From Acridotheres tristis (taxonomy: Eukaryota > Chordata > Aves > Passeriformes > Sturnidae): DNA of 64,000 nt. Numbering within the stretch: the stretch's first letter is position 1; each line of letters begins with the position of its first letter. Under the pieces are notes generated by a model. That model made no database searches. It saw nothing but the letters and a program-made list of their open reading frames with translations, and had not been told where the DNA came from. A program made the position numbers and the translations under genes. Positions 50,015 through 61,345 of the stretch are shown here, one piece after another. The stretch lies in NCBI GenBank assembly GCA_037013685.1, contig CM072886.1, positions 61,558,933 through 61,622,932 of the forward strand, given 5' to 3'.

Positions 50015-53000
50015 CTTCTGGGACATTTCCTGAAATTTAAATATCAGCCTAAAAGTCCTCCTCTTTAGTTGCTGAAGAACACAATAATGAGGTCAAATGT
50101 AACGTATTTCTGCCTAGCTCAAAAGCTGAGGGACTTTCTTGAAAAATTCCACTCACAATTGCTTTCATAGCAATAAGGGAGAAAACTTCAGGCCTTGTCC
50201 TCATTTCCAGCTAATCTGAGCTTACATGAAAGCTGCCTGTGATGCACAAATAAATATTTACTATATGAATTTGAGCAACGTTTCCTACTTTGCAAAAACA
50301 AAGTTAGTGTTTGAGTTGGGCTTTCTGTCCAGGAGGTTTCTGATATACAATGCTTGTTATGGCAACCTGACAGGTTTCTTCTTCACTTTCTCAGCAGCAC
50401 CTGTTCACAGGCAACAGGAGGACCCAGATTTATATACTTAAAGCAGCATTTTTTTGCTTTACACGAGTGATTCAAAAAGGGTCAAGCAGTGAGAAGCAAA
50501 GAATAGAAGAGCAAGTATAGTGGCAACACAATGAAGTGAACCAGATTAATTTTTCCCTTGGAAATACTAGAGAGAGGATTACTTTCCTTGGAGAACATGT
50601 ATTTGTTAACAGAGATGTTGCCATCATTACTGGGATGACTAAAATGTGGAGTGCAACTACTTCATCTTTTATAAAGCTCTGTGTCCACAGAGGGGAAAGC
50701 TTTTAGAAAGCAATAAGCCAGCAGCAGTTATTAATCTGAGGTATTTTATCTCTTTTCTCCAGCTACATCTATTAGCTGTGCACCTGAGTCTTTAAACAAA
50801 AGCCTTTATTATGTCCTCTTCTTACGCACCTCTCCTTTGTTCTTTTATTGGTTTAAGCCGTAACTTACTGAGTCAAGACAATCATTCCCATTTTTACTAC
50901 AAGTCTCTATAAATAATAAGTTATACTTATGTTTGGAGTTAGAACAAGAAGCAGTTATTTGCCAAGGTCTATCTTTCCTAGCAAAGAAAAAGCAGCCATC
51001 AATTGTGTAGGTTTTTTAAATAAAGTGGGTATCATCCTGTACACTGAGGCCTCATCATAAAGAAAACAAATGGGAAGGAACCTGTTGGTACCTTGGCTTC
51101 AGAAAGGCCATATTTCAGGGTTTTTTCACCAGTAATTACTGTGGTGTGGGGAAAGGGCTCCCAGTTCTACTTGTTCACAAATCACCAAAGATCCCTTATC
51201 ATTGCCCTTGACATTAGGCTTTTTTGTTGTTTTATAGGAGGATATGGGATTTCCTTATAATTAATTCCAGAGGTCTACCAGCGCTCGCCTTGAAAGAGCG
51301 TAGTTGATGAGAAGAAAACTCTGAAAGAGAAATACAACTCTCATTAAAACACAGATTTTCTTTCCAGTCCCTGCATGCACAGGGAAGAGCTGGGCACCCA
51401 ACAGCATTCACACAACCACTGTCCCTGGGGCAGCATACATCGCTCTCCTCAGTGGAGCCTGCTCTCTTTGCTGCTATCTTCTTTCTTTTTCCCACCAACA
51501 AAGTTGAAAAGGAACCACACAATTTCATGCACTACTCCAATCTTCACGATCCCAGGGAGCACTCTTCCTTTCCTGAGTCAGAACCTATTTAAGCCATCTA
51601 CTCTAATGTGGTTTGCCATTTAGGCTGTGAGCTTTTCTGTTTATTCTGCCCATTGGCCACCTTGGGGGGGATGAGGACCATAGGAACTGCAAAGTTATGT
51701 CAAAGTAGATCTTTGTCTTTCCAAATGTAAGTTTCTTTGTCTCCTATCAGCTGCCATTTCCTATGCTTCCATGGAATACACAGGTCAGAGAATTTCTGTA
51801 CAGAAACACTCAGCATGCCTCTCCAGCATTACACCATTGCCTTTTTATTTTTGGTTTCTTTTTTCGTTAAATTTTGCATCATTTTACAACACATACATTC
51901 CCGCTACACTGTGGTAAGCTTTCAACTAGTAAGGAAGAAGCTTTTACAACTACATTTCTGAAAAGGCTCCAATTTATTTCTCATAAAGATCCTTGGGATA
52001 AAAAGCAGATTAACATTCAGAAGTAAGTTAAATGAAAAATTGAGGCTGCTCAGAGGGAGATATTAAAGGCTGATGGCACAAAAGGGTATTTTCTGGCAAA
52101 CTTCTTGAAGCACTAAAAGAAAAGGGTCAAGAGTCATCTGCTTAAGTAATGATCTCCAAGGAAAAAATATTGGCTGGCCCATCCCATAACTACAATGGAC
52201 TATTATATGTATGTTCTATAGGCTGAATGCATCAATTATACTCATCATGCGGCTTCTTGAACATGCTTAACTTGCTATTTCCTTTTTTTCGATGTGATAG
52301 AACATAAATTAATACAAAGACATACATGAGAATGTTTTATACCTTCTCTCCTCTGCTTTAAATTTTGAGAATCAGTGGTTTCACCATGAATAATTAAGAG
52401 AGAAAAACTTTCAGAACTGAGGGGGGTGGTAGGGCATGTCTGTGTCTGTGAGCTAAATTCTGTCCACTAACCACACTTAAGCAGGATGGGAAATAGCTTT
52501 GCCAATCAATAGAGCATCATAATTTGCCTTGTAACAGGAAATGAGGACTCTGCAATAATGCAGTTTTAATTTTAATGCAATTCAAAAGAAAAAAACACCC
52601 AGTACCAGATGCTCATCAGAAGACCATTAAATGTTATTACTATATGCTATTTCCCTTAGGAAATCTCATGGTTAAAAATCAACAATAAGAAGCAGCCTAT
52701 ATCCTTTTACAGTGAATCTCTTCAGCTGCAGTTCCGCTGAGAGCTTTGACAGGTCACAAGGTTCATCACAAGTTTGATATTTCTCAAAAGGTAAGATGAG
52801 ATGAAGATAATGGCTATGTTTTTACAGACCTTCTCACCACAAAGCCACTCATGGTCCCCTTCCTTCAGCCTGATAAGAAATGTCTCAAACACAGATTTGT
52901 GTCCTCTGCTTTTTTCACCGTCCCTTCCTAGATACATGTCCTATTTCATTTCTCACCAAGCACTGGCCCATCCACATACAGGTGTCTTCCAGCAGGAAAG

Positions 53001-53020
53001 CAACAGAGGAAAACCTCAGA
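50015..53020. other. Unique AT-rich non-coding sequence
   Basis: No gene or transposon was recognised. Confidence 0.5.
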
Positions 53021-53088
53021 GGATGGATGGATGGATGGATGGATGGATGGATGGATGGATGGATGGATGGATGGATGGATGGATGGAT
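53021..53088. repeat. (GGAT)17 tetranucleotide array
   Basis: Seventeen perfect GGAT units. All frames on both strands stay open through the array, which produces artefactual repetitive peptides. Confidence 0.98.
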
Positions 53089-53555
53089 CTCCAAGCAGGG
53101 CTCCTGCACCAGCAGCCCTACTTGGTTGACACCACCCTCCTCCTTTCCCATTGGATGACAGCAGGAGAATTTCCTTCCACCACACACCACTCTGCTCTCC
53201 TGGCATGGAATCAGTGCTGGAAAACTGGTTGTGTCAATGCTCAAAGATTTAATACAGCAATATACTCCTAGAGTTTATGGAGGACCAACACTTAACTCTG
53301 AGTTTAGAGAGATCCTTAATTCACAAATACAGATCTTGCCAAGCTTCTATAAGGTTTGGGGGACTTAGAAAGCAATCATGGGAAAAAACAAACAAACAAA
53401 CAGAAAAATTCTCACAATTTCTTTTCCTCAGCCTTCAAATAAACATGAAACTCATGGACCCAACAGTCAGCAGTAACTCTCCTCCCATAATTCCTGATAA
53501 ATGGAAGTGTAGTATACTCCAGGAAAATGCAATATTGAAACTTCTCAATATTCAG

Positions 53556-53581
53556 AAAAAAAAAAAAAAGCGGGGGGGGGG
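53556..53581. repeat. A14 run joined to G10 run
   Basis: Fourteen A (53556-53569), then GC, then ten G (53572-53581). It lies about 60 bp upstream of the exon candidate. Confidence 0.95.
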
Positions 53582-53639
53582 CGGAACCAGGATTCTTAGC
53601 ATAAAAGCACAGATATACAGACAAAGACTCTCTTCTTAG

Positions 53640-53791
53640 GAACTGGCAGCAACACAGTATTCCCAGCTCAAACTGGACAGACAGAATTGGTTTGCAGTGC
53701 TGAAGAAGCATCTGGAACTGCTTTCTATGAGGAGGCTGATGTTCAAGCAGTACTAGCTTCATTTTCACAGCAGACATCTTTAAGTAGTCAG
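53640..53791 (+). CDS. Candidate internal coding exon, protein not recognised
   Basis: The 152-nt segment is bounded by a pyrimidine-rich acceptor (ACTCTCTTCTTAG) and a full-consensus donor (CAG then GTAAGT at 53792). One frame stays open throughout; it starts with two bases that complete a codon (phase 1 entry) and ends in phase 0. By my count about 31 of its 50 codons begin with a purine and 20 of those with G, a coding-like bias. The 50-residue peptide includes AEEASGTAFYEEADVQAVLA and ends rich in S, Q and T. It looks polar, with no transmembrane or zinc-finger pattern. I do not recognise the protein. The open frame runs from just after a stop at 53597 to about 53832, so splicing is not forced by stops. 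I found no partner exons. Chance is a real alternative: an open frame of this length next to one strong donor can occur in 64 kb. Confidence 0.35.
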
Positions 53792-56700
53792 GTAAGTAAC
53801 CCCAGTGCTGCAGTGAGAATGCTGAGAATCTTCTAGGAAATTAGGCCAAATAGCTACAGCACCTCTGCACTAAGGAGTAATTGAACACTTTGATATGATA
53901 ATTGATTATAGTGGATTGATTAAAGATGACAAGAAAGCATACACTCTCCAGATGACTTTCAAATTACAAAGCCACAAACTTCAAAGCTTATTTGGACTCA
54001 CACAACAAAATAGATTTTGTTATTTACAATGTAAAAAAAAATACCCTCTTAAATGAGGCAAGAATTTTAAATCAGTAAATAGTGAAATGGCACAACCTGA
54101 AATAAGGAAGTAATCAATGCTATCAAATGGCTTCAATCTGTCCTGAGGACTCTAATCATATCCAGATGATAGCATGGGACTGATTGGGTGTCTCTGGCAG
54201 CAATTCTTATCAAGGCCTGATTATAACAACGACAATAGAAAAAAGAAAAATTGGTTGTTAGAGGGTGGTTAAGAAGGCCGGAGGAAATGTGCAAACAGTT
54301 GCTTAGTTTGCTGTAAATCTATGTGGTCTGGTGGATGCAAGTAAAGGCAGCAACTACTGTTGGTCATTTCCAGCGATGCTGAGATGCTTTTCATAAATTC
54401 AGCTAAATACACGCTGGAGAATAGTTTTACTTCATGGTAAAAGCAAACCAATTTGCAGCCACTTGCAATTTCTACAAACTAGCAAATCATCAGCAAAGCA
54501 TCTTGACTTGCTTCCTGGATTTAAAAGCTTTTTCAAGCTCTCCTTAATTGCACATTATTTTAATTGCCATATTTTACCTCTAGAGCTGTGAGGGAATCGT
54601 GCAGTTGTTGCTATTGATTTATATTATTATTCCAGACAGGAATCAGGACTGTGTTTTCTTTGCCATAATAAAAAACTTTACAAAGATATGACCCTGTACA
54701 GAGAGTTTTATCTGAGTCTGCATGACCAGAGGCAACAGGTGTCTACAAGACAGCAGAAAAATGTTACAGTGCTCAAAGGAAAGCAGTGGGCTCAGTTCAA
54801 AGTTAAGGCTTCAGCCCTATCAGTGATGCAGCATTACATTTCTGGGCTGAAACCTGATACCAGAACATGTAGATGACATACAGAATTTGGAGACTACCCA
54901 GCATCTTCTGAAATTTCTTTAAGGTTAATCAAATTTCCCTAGGCAGACCCTGCTTTGCTCAGTAGTTTCACATTGTGTCTGAATAAGCAATCCCTGCAAC
55001 ACAGCTTTGGTGCAACCAGGTGAAAACAGGTGTTTAGGGAGAAGCTGGGATTAATTTGAATTGAAAAATCAAAACAAAGCTCAAGATACACAAAGTCATT
55101 CAATGCAAGTACAACCGAGAACCTGGAGTTATGCCAGTGCCAAAACAGCACTATTAATTTTTAACGAAAAGTTACTTTCAGGGTGAGAACAGAGGAGACC
55201 GGTCACAAACCATGGGATGCTGCTTAGCGGAGGTGCAAAACAACCACATAAGAAGAACTGTGGGCACAAATGACTGGATTCAACTCACCAAGCTGTCCTG
55301 TGGGAATGCAAGCATTGCTCTTTCCTTGAGGGAGAAAGTACAGATATTTTGCAACATGTTTACACCAACTGTGTGAGCTTCAATTTCTTCACTACTCAGT
55401 GTGCTGCTTCTAAACTGGGTGATAGGTTAAAGGTTTGATTAGGGACAAGAGATGACACAAGAAGACAAAGAAAAAAGTGTTTAGGAAAGGGAAGGAAAGT
55501 CCCACTCATCCCACTGATAACAAACACTATCTTGTCTAATGGGAGTGTACTACTGCTGGTCTATCATGTCCCCAGCTGGCTACATCTTTGTTTCAGAGGC
55601 TTGACCTGTGGAGTGCCATTCCTCAGACAAGGACACAGCGACCTTCACAATGTCTGATGAATCAGAGGTGTTTGGTTGTGAGGGGAAGCTTGTTCAAGAT
55701 TAAAGGAAAAGCTGAAGCTCATAATCAAAAAAGACAATACAATTTTTAAATGCTTCCCACCACACATGTGTGAGAAAACCAGGACTTTATATTTAAATTC
55801 ACATTTCCTAGACCTAGACTGAAATATTAAGTCAGGAAAGATCTGCACATCAACAAATACCTGTGAGGCAGCCATACTGCCCATCAGTCACTGCCATTCC
55901 CTAGTCTCAGGGAAAGCATTGGTCTCTTCCTGACACAAGTACAAGGATTTACATGGCATGATTATTGGCGGCTTTCAGGCTTATTGTAGCGATTAAAGGC
56001 ATGAATCATGGAAAGGTTCCTACTTTGCTCACCAAGACCACAAAAGGCACATTGTAAGGAGGGAATCTGTCCCTCCTTGGTGCCTTGGGACAGATTTCTA
56101 ATCCAGGTTAGTTACAAATACACCTGAGTTCCTCCTGTGGCATTACCCAGGCTCATACCCCTCTCTGCCTCCTCATATAAACTGACTCCCAGATTCCCAC
56201 TGAAGACGATGCTGTTGTGCATCCTCCTCCCTTGGAGCCCTATCAAGACAGCAGAGGAATCTGCTTGCCTCTCTCCCTCCTGCTTTTACAATCCCATCCC
56301 ACTGTGGGAGGACCTGTGAAGGAATAAATGAATGACCTGCCCACCCTACCCCCAGGTCCTGGTGAGCCAGTTTTGTTGTTTGGAGGAGAGGCAAAACTGT
56401 CCCCTCCTCTCCTGTGCCTCCCTGTGCTGAAAACCCATTATGGTTATGAGGCTGTAAGTCTATACTGCTTTGAAGGCTGAAGGGGAATTAATGCAGCTGG
56501 ATTTGGAAGGACAAAGAAAACCAGTGTTCTACTATGATCGATGGTCATTGATCTGATGCTAATTAGTAAAAAAAAAAATCTTTTAAAATATTGGAATTAC
56601 ATATAATGACTTGATTATTCTTTCTAGCTGGTTTCTTGATGTATTTGACTCCAACTACTAGCAAATATTTTATACTAAGCACAGTGAAAGGTAAGCAACT

Positions 56701-57530
56701 GAATGAAATTGCCACCTCCTCCTACCTTTGTTCAGCTTAGCACTGCACTTTGCATGAGGAGATGCTTTGCATGAGAAGCTTTGCATGAGCTTTGGGATTT
56801 AGATCCCTAATGTCATCTCGTCTAATGTAAACATATAAAACCCTCTAATCTTTTCTTTAATAAAGCTTCTTACAGACGTCTCAGAACTCATTGTGTCTTG
56901 TGAAAGTGAGTCAGTTTCCTGTGTGAAACAAAATTTTAACAGGTCACAGTGCCCTGTTTTTTATTCTCTCAAAGTTTCTGCATGAATCCTTAAATCACCT
57001 TCTCAACCTGGCCTATGGTGTCCTTTCTTAGGGCTCTTTCTTATCCATTTCCTTTGTACCAGCCCCAACCTTTACAATTCCGCATTGAAATGGACAGTTC
57101 TTGGAAATCATATACCTCAGGACAGCATGCCCAGTGGTACTCACAACCCTTTCAGGAGGCTGATGATTATTTTTGCATGTAGTCACTGTCCAAGACAGGT
57201 ATCAGGACCTGAATGATCTTGGTGTATGCATCCTGTCTTCACAAAAACACTTTTCTTCCCCAGCTCTCTTAGCTCCCCACTGCCCCACTCAAAGCCTCAG
57301 AACTCCAAGATGAAAGAATGAGATAACGAGAAGGGGTGAAACCAGCAACAACGGTGCTCCAATAATTGGATCTGCCCCCATTTTCCATACCCAACTAAGG
57401 TAAAAGAGGCTTTGCAAGCTCTGCACTATGTGTCTGCTCCAACTCTCGAGGGTCTGTAGGTTTTGAGGCCCTGTGGGAACAGAAGCTCTTATAATGGGCA
57501 TCAACTGATTAGCTAGATTTCACAAATTTC
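53792..57530. other. Unique non-coding sequence
   Basis: No gene was recognised in about 3.7 kb. Three copies of CTTTGCATGAG lie at 56748-56789. Confidence 0.45.
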
Positions 57531-57655
57531 ACTGATAATTCTGAGTAGGAAGGGACCCACAAGGATCACAGAGTCCAACTCCTGAGTGAATGGTTCATAG
57601 AGAGGTAACAATGGTCACAGCACCACAGCTGTAACAACCATCTGAATCAGACAAG
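57531..57655 (-). repeat. tRNA-derived SINE with CR1-like tail (TguSINE1-like)
   Basis: Read on the minus strand, the 5' part is a decayed tRNA-like head with recognisable blocks such as TCAGATGGTTGTTACAGC and GTGGTGCTGTGACC. It is followed by a well-kept middle (ACCATTCACTCAGGAGTTGG) and a tail of CR1 type (GATCCTTGTGGGTCCCTTCC). This order matches my memory of the TguSINE1-type SINEs described in passerine birds, which are tRNA-Ile-like heads fused to a CR1 3' end. The head is more diverged than the tail, and the terminal repeat is degraded (CAGAATTATCAGTG). It ends about 115 bp from the tRNA-Tyr gene but is not derived from it. The family name is from memory and should be confirmed by a library search. 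Confidence 0.65.
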
Positions 57656-57762
57656 GAAAATAGACTAAACTTCTCACAGGGTATAGAGTGGTTGGAAGGG
57701 GATGTTGTGCAAAGTTGTGAACTCCAGAAAAAAAGTGAAAGACAAAACTGAAAACAAACCTC

Positions 57763-57767
57763 AAAAA
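57763..57767 (-). terminator. Pol III T-run terminator of tRNA-Tyr
   Basis: Five consecutive T on the minus strand begin five bases after the tRNA 3' end. This is a standard RNA polymerase III stop and supports the gene being a transcription unit rather than a fragment. Confidence 0.75.
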
Positions 57768-57771
57768 TCTT

Positions 57772-57861
57772 TCCTTTGAGCCGGAGTTGAACCAGCGACC
57801 TAAGGATTACTTTTCACAGACAGCCTACAGTCCTCCGCTCTACCAGCTGAGCTATCAAAGG
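57772..57861 (-). tRNA. tRNA-Tyr (anticodon GTA), intron-containing
   Basis: This gene encodes the tyrosine tRNA that decodes UAC/UAU. On the minus strand the 5' exon is 57861-57825 (37 nt) and the 3' exon 57807-57772 (36 nt), giving the 73-nt mature length expected for vertebrate tRNA-Tyr. Between them is a 17-nt intron (57824-57808), one base after the anticodon GTA (57828-57826), the canonical position. The acceptor stem CCTTTGA/TCAAAGG pairs fully, with discriminator A. The A box TAGCTCAGCTGG (57854-57843) and B box GGTTCAACTCC (57783-57793) fit Pol III promoter consensus. The anticodon stem GAGGA/TCCTT and T stem GCTGG/CCGGC are intact, the latter with one T-G wobble. A T5 run follows. 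Relative to the human tRNA-Tyr sequence I recall, the acceptor pair C-G has become T-A and the T loop reads TTCAACT; several of the changes are CpG transitions. It stands alone, with no other tRNA seen nearby. It looks functional by structure; expression cannot be judged. Confidence 0.95.
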
Positions 57862-58849
57862 AAGGTACAGAAGTGCCAAGAATGAGTCAAGACTGCATCA
57901 ACAATAGCCTTAGGCTCTAATGGGCCTCCATATGTATTGCTTTTCACAACAGCAAAACAGTATCCAAAAAAAGGCACAAAGCTAACTCTCCTGCAAAATT
58001 GGATTTTGGTTATAAAACTGCCAGTTTTCTTTGCCAAATAGTTCACAGCTCTTATAAGACTGTTGGTGGTGGTAGCATTAAGGTTGGAGTTCTTCTCATG
58101 ACCCATATGAAATCTGTCTATGGCTTGACAAAGAAATTTGCCCACTCTTTGGTGACCTTGCCACATTTCCTAAGTTGAACCAGGAATAGAGGGAGACCTC
58201 CCCTCCACACAATTCTCCACAACAGTTCTCCAGCCAAATCCAATAACAAAACAGCAAATGAAACAGTTAACACCTCCCCAGCAGCTTCCTTATCGAATGT
58301 AAAGGAACAGAAAAGATGGAAAGAAAGGAATAACCACTGTGGTTTCAATTCAAATCCCACGAACTCCCTCAGTGCATGTAAGACCCCTCGAACACAGATG
58401 AAGTTGCAATGTCTGGCATGGCAACCAGTGGCCTCCCCAGCCCCTGGGCCTGGAAGGTTGAACCCTTTGTGAATCATCTGAGCTCCGCAGCTCACAGCTG
58501 TGGCAATTGAAAGCAAACTATACTCTTTTTGAATTATAGTGATTCACCAGCATTTGTCTGTCTGAGCAGCAGGGTGGGGCACAAAGCTGTGAGCAGACAC
58601 CCTGTTTTCGGAAAACCATCCCATCCTACTTGTGATGGGAGTGTGTGTATCAGGGCTACCCCAGGCCCTGCAGCATATCCATCCTTAACCCAAGCTTACC
58701 TCCACCTCCTCCTTGTGACTCAACCCCAAGCATGGGGCTGTTGCAGAAAGCATGTAGCCAGCAGGTTGAGGGAAGAGATTATTCCTACATATTCAGTGCT
58801 TATGAGCTTGAATTGGGAACACTGTGGCCCTCCTTGGCTCCTTGGTATA
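57862..58849. other. Unique non-coding sequence upstream of tRNA-Tyr
   Basis: This is the 5' flank of the minus-strand tRNA gene. A minus-strand open frame of 132 codons (58118-58516) matches no known family. Confidence 0.45.
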
Positions 58850-59325
58850 AAGCAGGCTTGAACATCATGGAGCAAGTCCAGTGGAGAGGTGTCGAGATGG
58901 TGAGGGGGCTGGAGCACAGGGTGGAGGAGGGAAGGCAGAGAGAGCTGGGCCCATTCAGCCTGCAGAAGAGAGGGAGGAAGGGAGGATCATCCTGCAGTCT
59001 GCAGGATGGGACAGTTTGGGGAAGGCAGGGCCAGGCTCTGCTTGGATGTGCACAGTGAGAGGTGACAGGCACAAGCTGCCAGAGAGATACTGGAGAAATC
59101 TTGTTGAGATATATGGGGAGAAAAACACTATGAAAGTAAAAGTAAAAGTAAAAATTTTCACCATTGCAAAGTTTGCCCAGAGGATGGAATTTCCAAAGCT
59201 TGACTGACAGTCTTGAGTAATGTGACCTAATTTTAAAGCCTACTCTGTCTGGAACAAGAGGTTGGACCAGCTGCTTTTCAGAGGTCTGTAGCAAATGAAC
59301 CCAACAGTGATGTCCATGTCAGGAG
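58850..59325 (+). mobile_element. CR1 LINE, diverged 3' end (about 475 bp)
   Basis: CR1 blocks lie in order on the plus strand: AGTCCAGTGGAGAGG, GGGGGCTGGAGCACAGG, AGAGAGCTGGGCCCATTCAG, CCTGCAGAAGAGAGG, GACAGGCACAAGCTGCCAG, and the 3' region AGAGGTTGGACCAGCTGC followed by TCAGAGGTCT. The body carries indels and a short AAAGT repeat (59132-59154). It is non-coding. Confidence 0.8.
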
Positions 59326-61213
59326 GGTGACTCCACAGAACAGATGGACTCACAACAAAACTATCACCGTGTACACCTCTGTTTGGAAAATACACCTCTG
59401 TCTTAACAACAAACTTGCACACACATTCCATTTATTTTCATGCTAACAGACATCTTAATGCTCCTTCACTGCTAAAACCAACATGTATCTTGAAACAAAC
59501 TCAATAAGATGTCTTCCTGGTTTTGTTCCTGGGAATATAGGAAGGTCAGGAAATATTTGGCTTATCTATAAGGTACTGTTACTTTCTCAGATATCTAATC
59601 CTGGGACCTGTGATGTGTCATGAGAGTCACCCACCAGCAACATATCAGCTGATGCTGAAAAGAAAAGCATATGGTAGGGAGAAAGAGAAAAGAGAACTGC
59701 TGTATGGCTGAAGGGGCAATATCTGCACTCTCTGGGGTCAGATGGCCTAGGTGGAAAGAGCAGCCCTATGCAAGAATGTGGGGTTAATCTCGCACTGGAG
59801 AAACAATGGCACAAGAGATAACAGGACCCAAGCTCCTAAATCAGAACAGATCACATAGCCCCAGGGATCTAATCTTTTCCAGTTTGCAATCCCCACAGCA
59901 TTTTCAAGGGGCACTTCAGGATCCTTTCAAGCCAATTTCAGCCCATTGTCATGAGTTTGCCTTACCTGAGTTACCTTTCACAGACCTCTTAAAAATAATT
60001 CACTAGTTCTCACCCACACATTCAAGGACCCCAAAACTGAAAATTAATGCTTTACCCAGTTTAAGTCTTAGGCACTGTCATCTAATCCAAGGCAACAAAT
60101 ACAGACATTTTAGGGCTAGTATCACCATCTCTTTGCTGCCAGAAGTTGTTGCTGGTGAAGATAACCCTAAACAATTTGTACTCTCCTGTAAGAAATCAGT
60201 AGTGGTTAAAGTCAAGATAAAAATTCAAATGGATCAGATAAAAAGTGGATGCTGTTACTATCTATGCATGAACAAATGGGATGCAGAAACCACAGTGTTG
60301 CCTTGACAATAAAAAGCATTGGAGATGTCTTTTTGTGCAACTTGCTAGCAGTGATATATGGGTGATTTGTGAAAGATATTCTAAACTACAAATGTACCCT
60401 CCAGGGCAGCTTTTCAAAGTAGATATTCCTAGGAAAAATTAATTAATGTATTCTTGATTTTTTTTTTTAACTTGGTAAGCTTTGAATGCTTAAAAGAATT
60501 AAAATTTGGCATGGAGTTCATGAAAGATCTCTGATTATTTCGATTCTTTTAACTGATTAAATGAAGATACCAAGCTTTGAGAGCCATGTGACTGGAGCCC
60601 TGAGCTATGTAAAGGGAACAGCTCACCTGTTTCATGTGGCGTAGAATAAGATGAAAGGAAAGGATGTAGCTTGAAAGCAGGATGGAGAACAGCCAGAGGT
60701 AAAGCTACTAATAGCTGGACTGTATAATTACACTTGGTAATGCTATGTGTTTTGTTAAGCTCCGATTAGCATATGATGGTCTCCAGTGTTTTGTATACTT
60801 ACAGACTGACTTTCTAAGGTGGCCTTAAATGGTTTAAAGATTTTTGAGTTTGGTTTTGGGGTTTTTTTTCCAGTGAAAAGATTTTAAAAATAGGATTTAT
60901 TCTGAGGCACTTACAGGAATTGTTTTCTTTTGAGGTGGAAATACACACATGCTCTGAATACGAGCATTAGGCTAGACTCACAATAAATTTGTGAATTCTC
61001 CGTGTTCACTTTAGTTCTGTCTGGTGTGTGTAGCCACTAGTTGACTGCTGTGGTTTCTGCACCACCAGCTAGGGATGATTGCAGGGTATCTCAATTTGGC
61101 AGCTTTGTGCTGTTACTCCTGCAAGAGGAGAGGAAGTTTTCCTGAAGACTGATACTCACAGCAACTTGAATTTAGTGTGAATCACCAGGAAAACAATCAT
61201 CTTCTTCTGTTAA
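59326..61213. other. Unique AT-rich non-coding sequence
   Basis: Nothing recognisable was seen. Confidence 0.5.
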
Positions 61214-61345
61214 AATTCAAGATAGAAATCTCTTTGGGCCAGGGACCACCTTGGTATTTAAAGGCTGAATAGCAGCTGGCACAACAGACCCCCCAGCCCT
61301 GTCTGATGACCCCAGGCTCTGTTGTGATGTAAATAATATGTAAGA
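61214..61345 (+). repeat. L2-like LINE 3' end relic
   Basis: TCTCTTTGGGCCAGGGACCA, CAGCTGGCACAACAGACCCC, GCCCTGTCTGATGACCCCAG and GTAAATAATATG follow the order of an old amniote L2-like tail (CTCTTTGGGGCAGGGACCA..AGCACCTAGCACAATGGGGCCCTG..AATAATAA). Divergence is high. Confidence 0.45.

Noticed and set aside
52801..53271. 156-codon open frame through the GGAT array
   Set aside because: It is carried by the tetranucleotide repeat, and the flanks have no recognisable protein.
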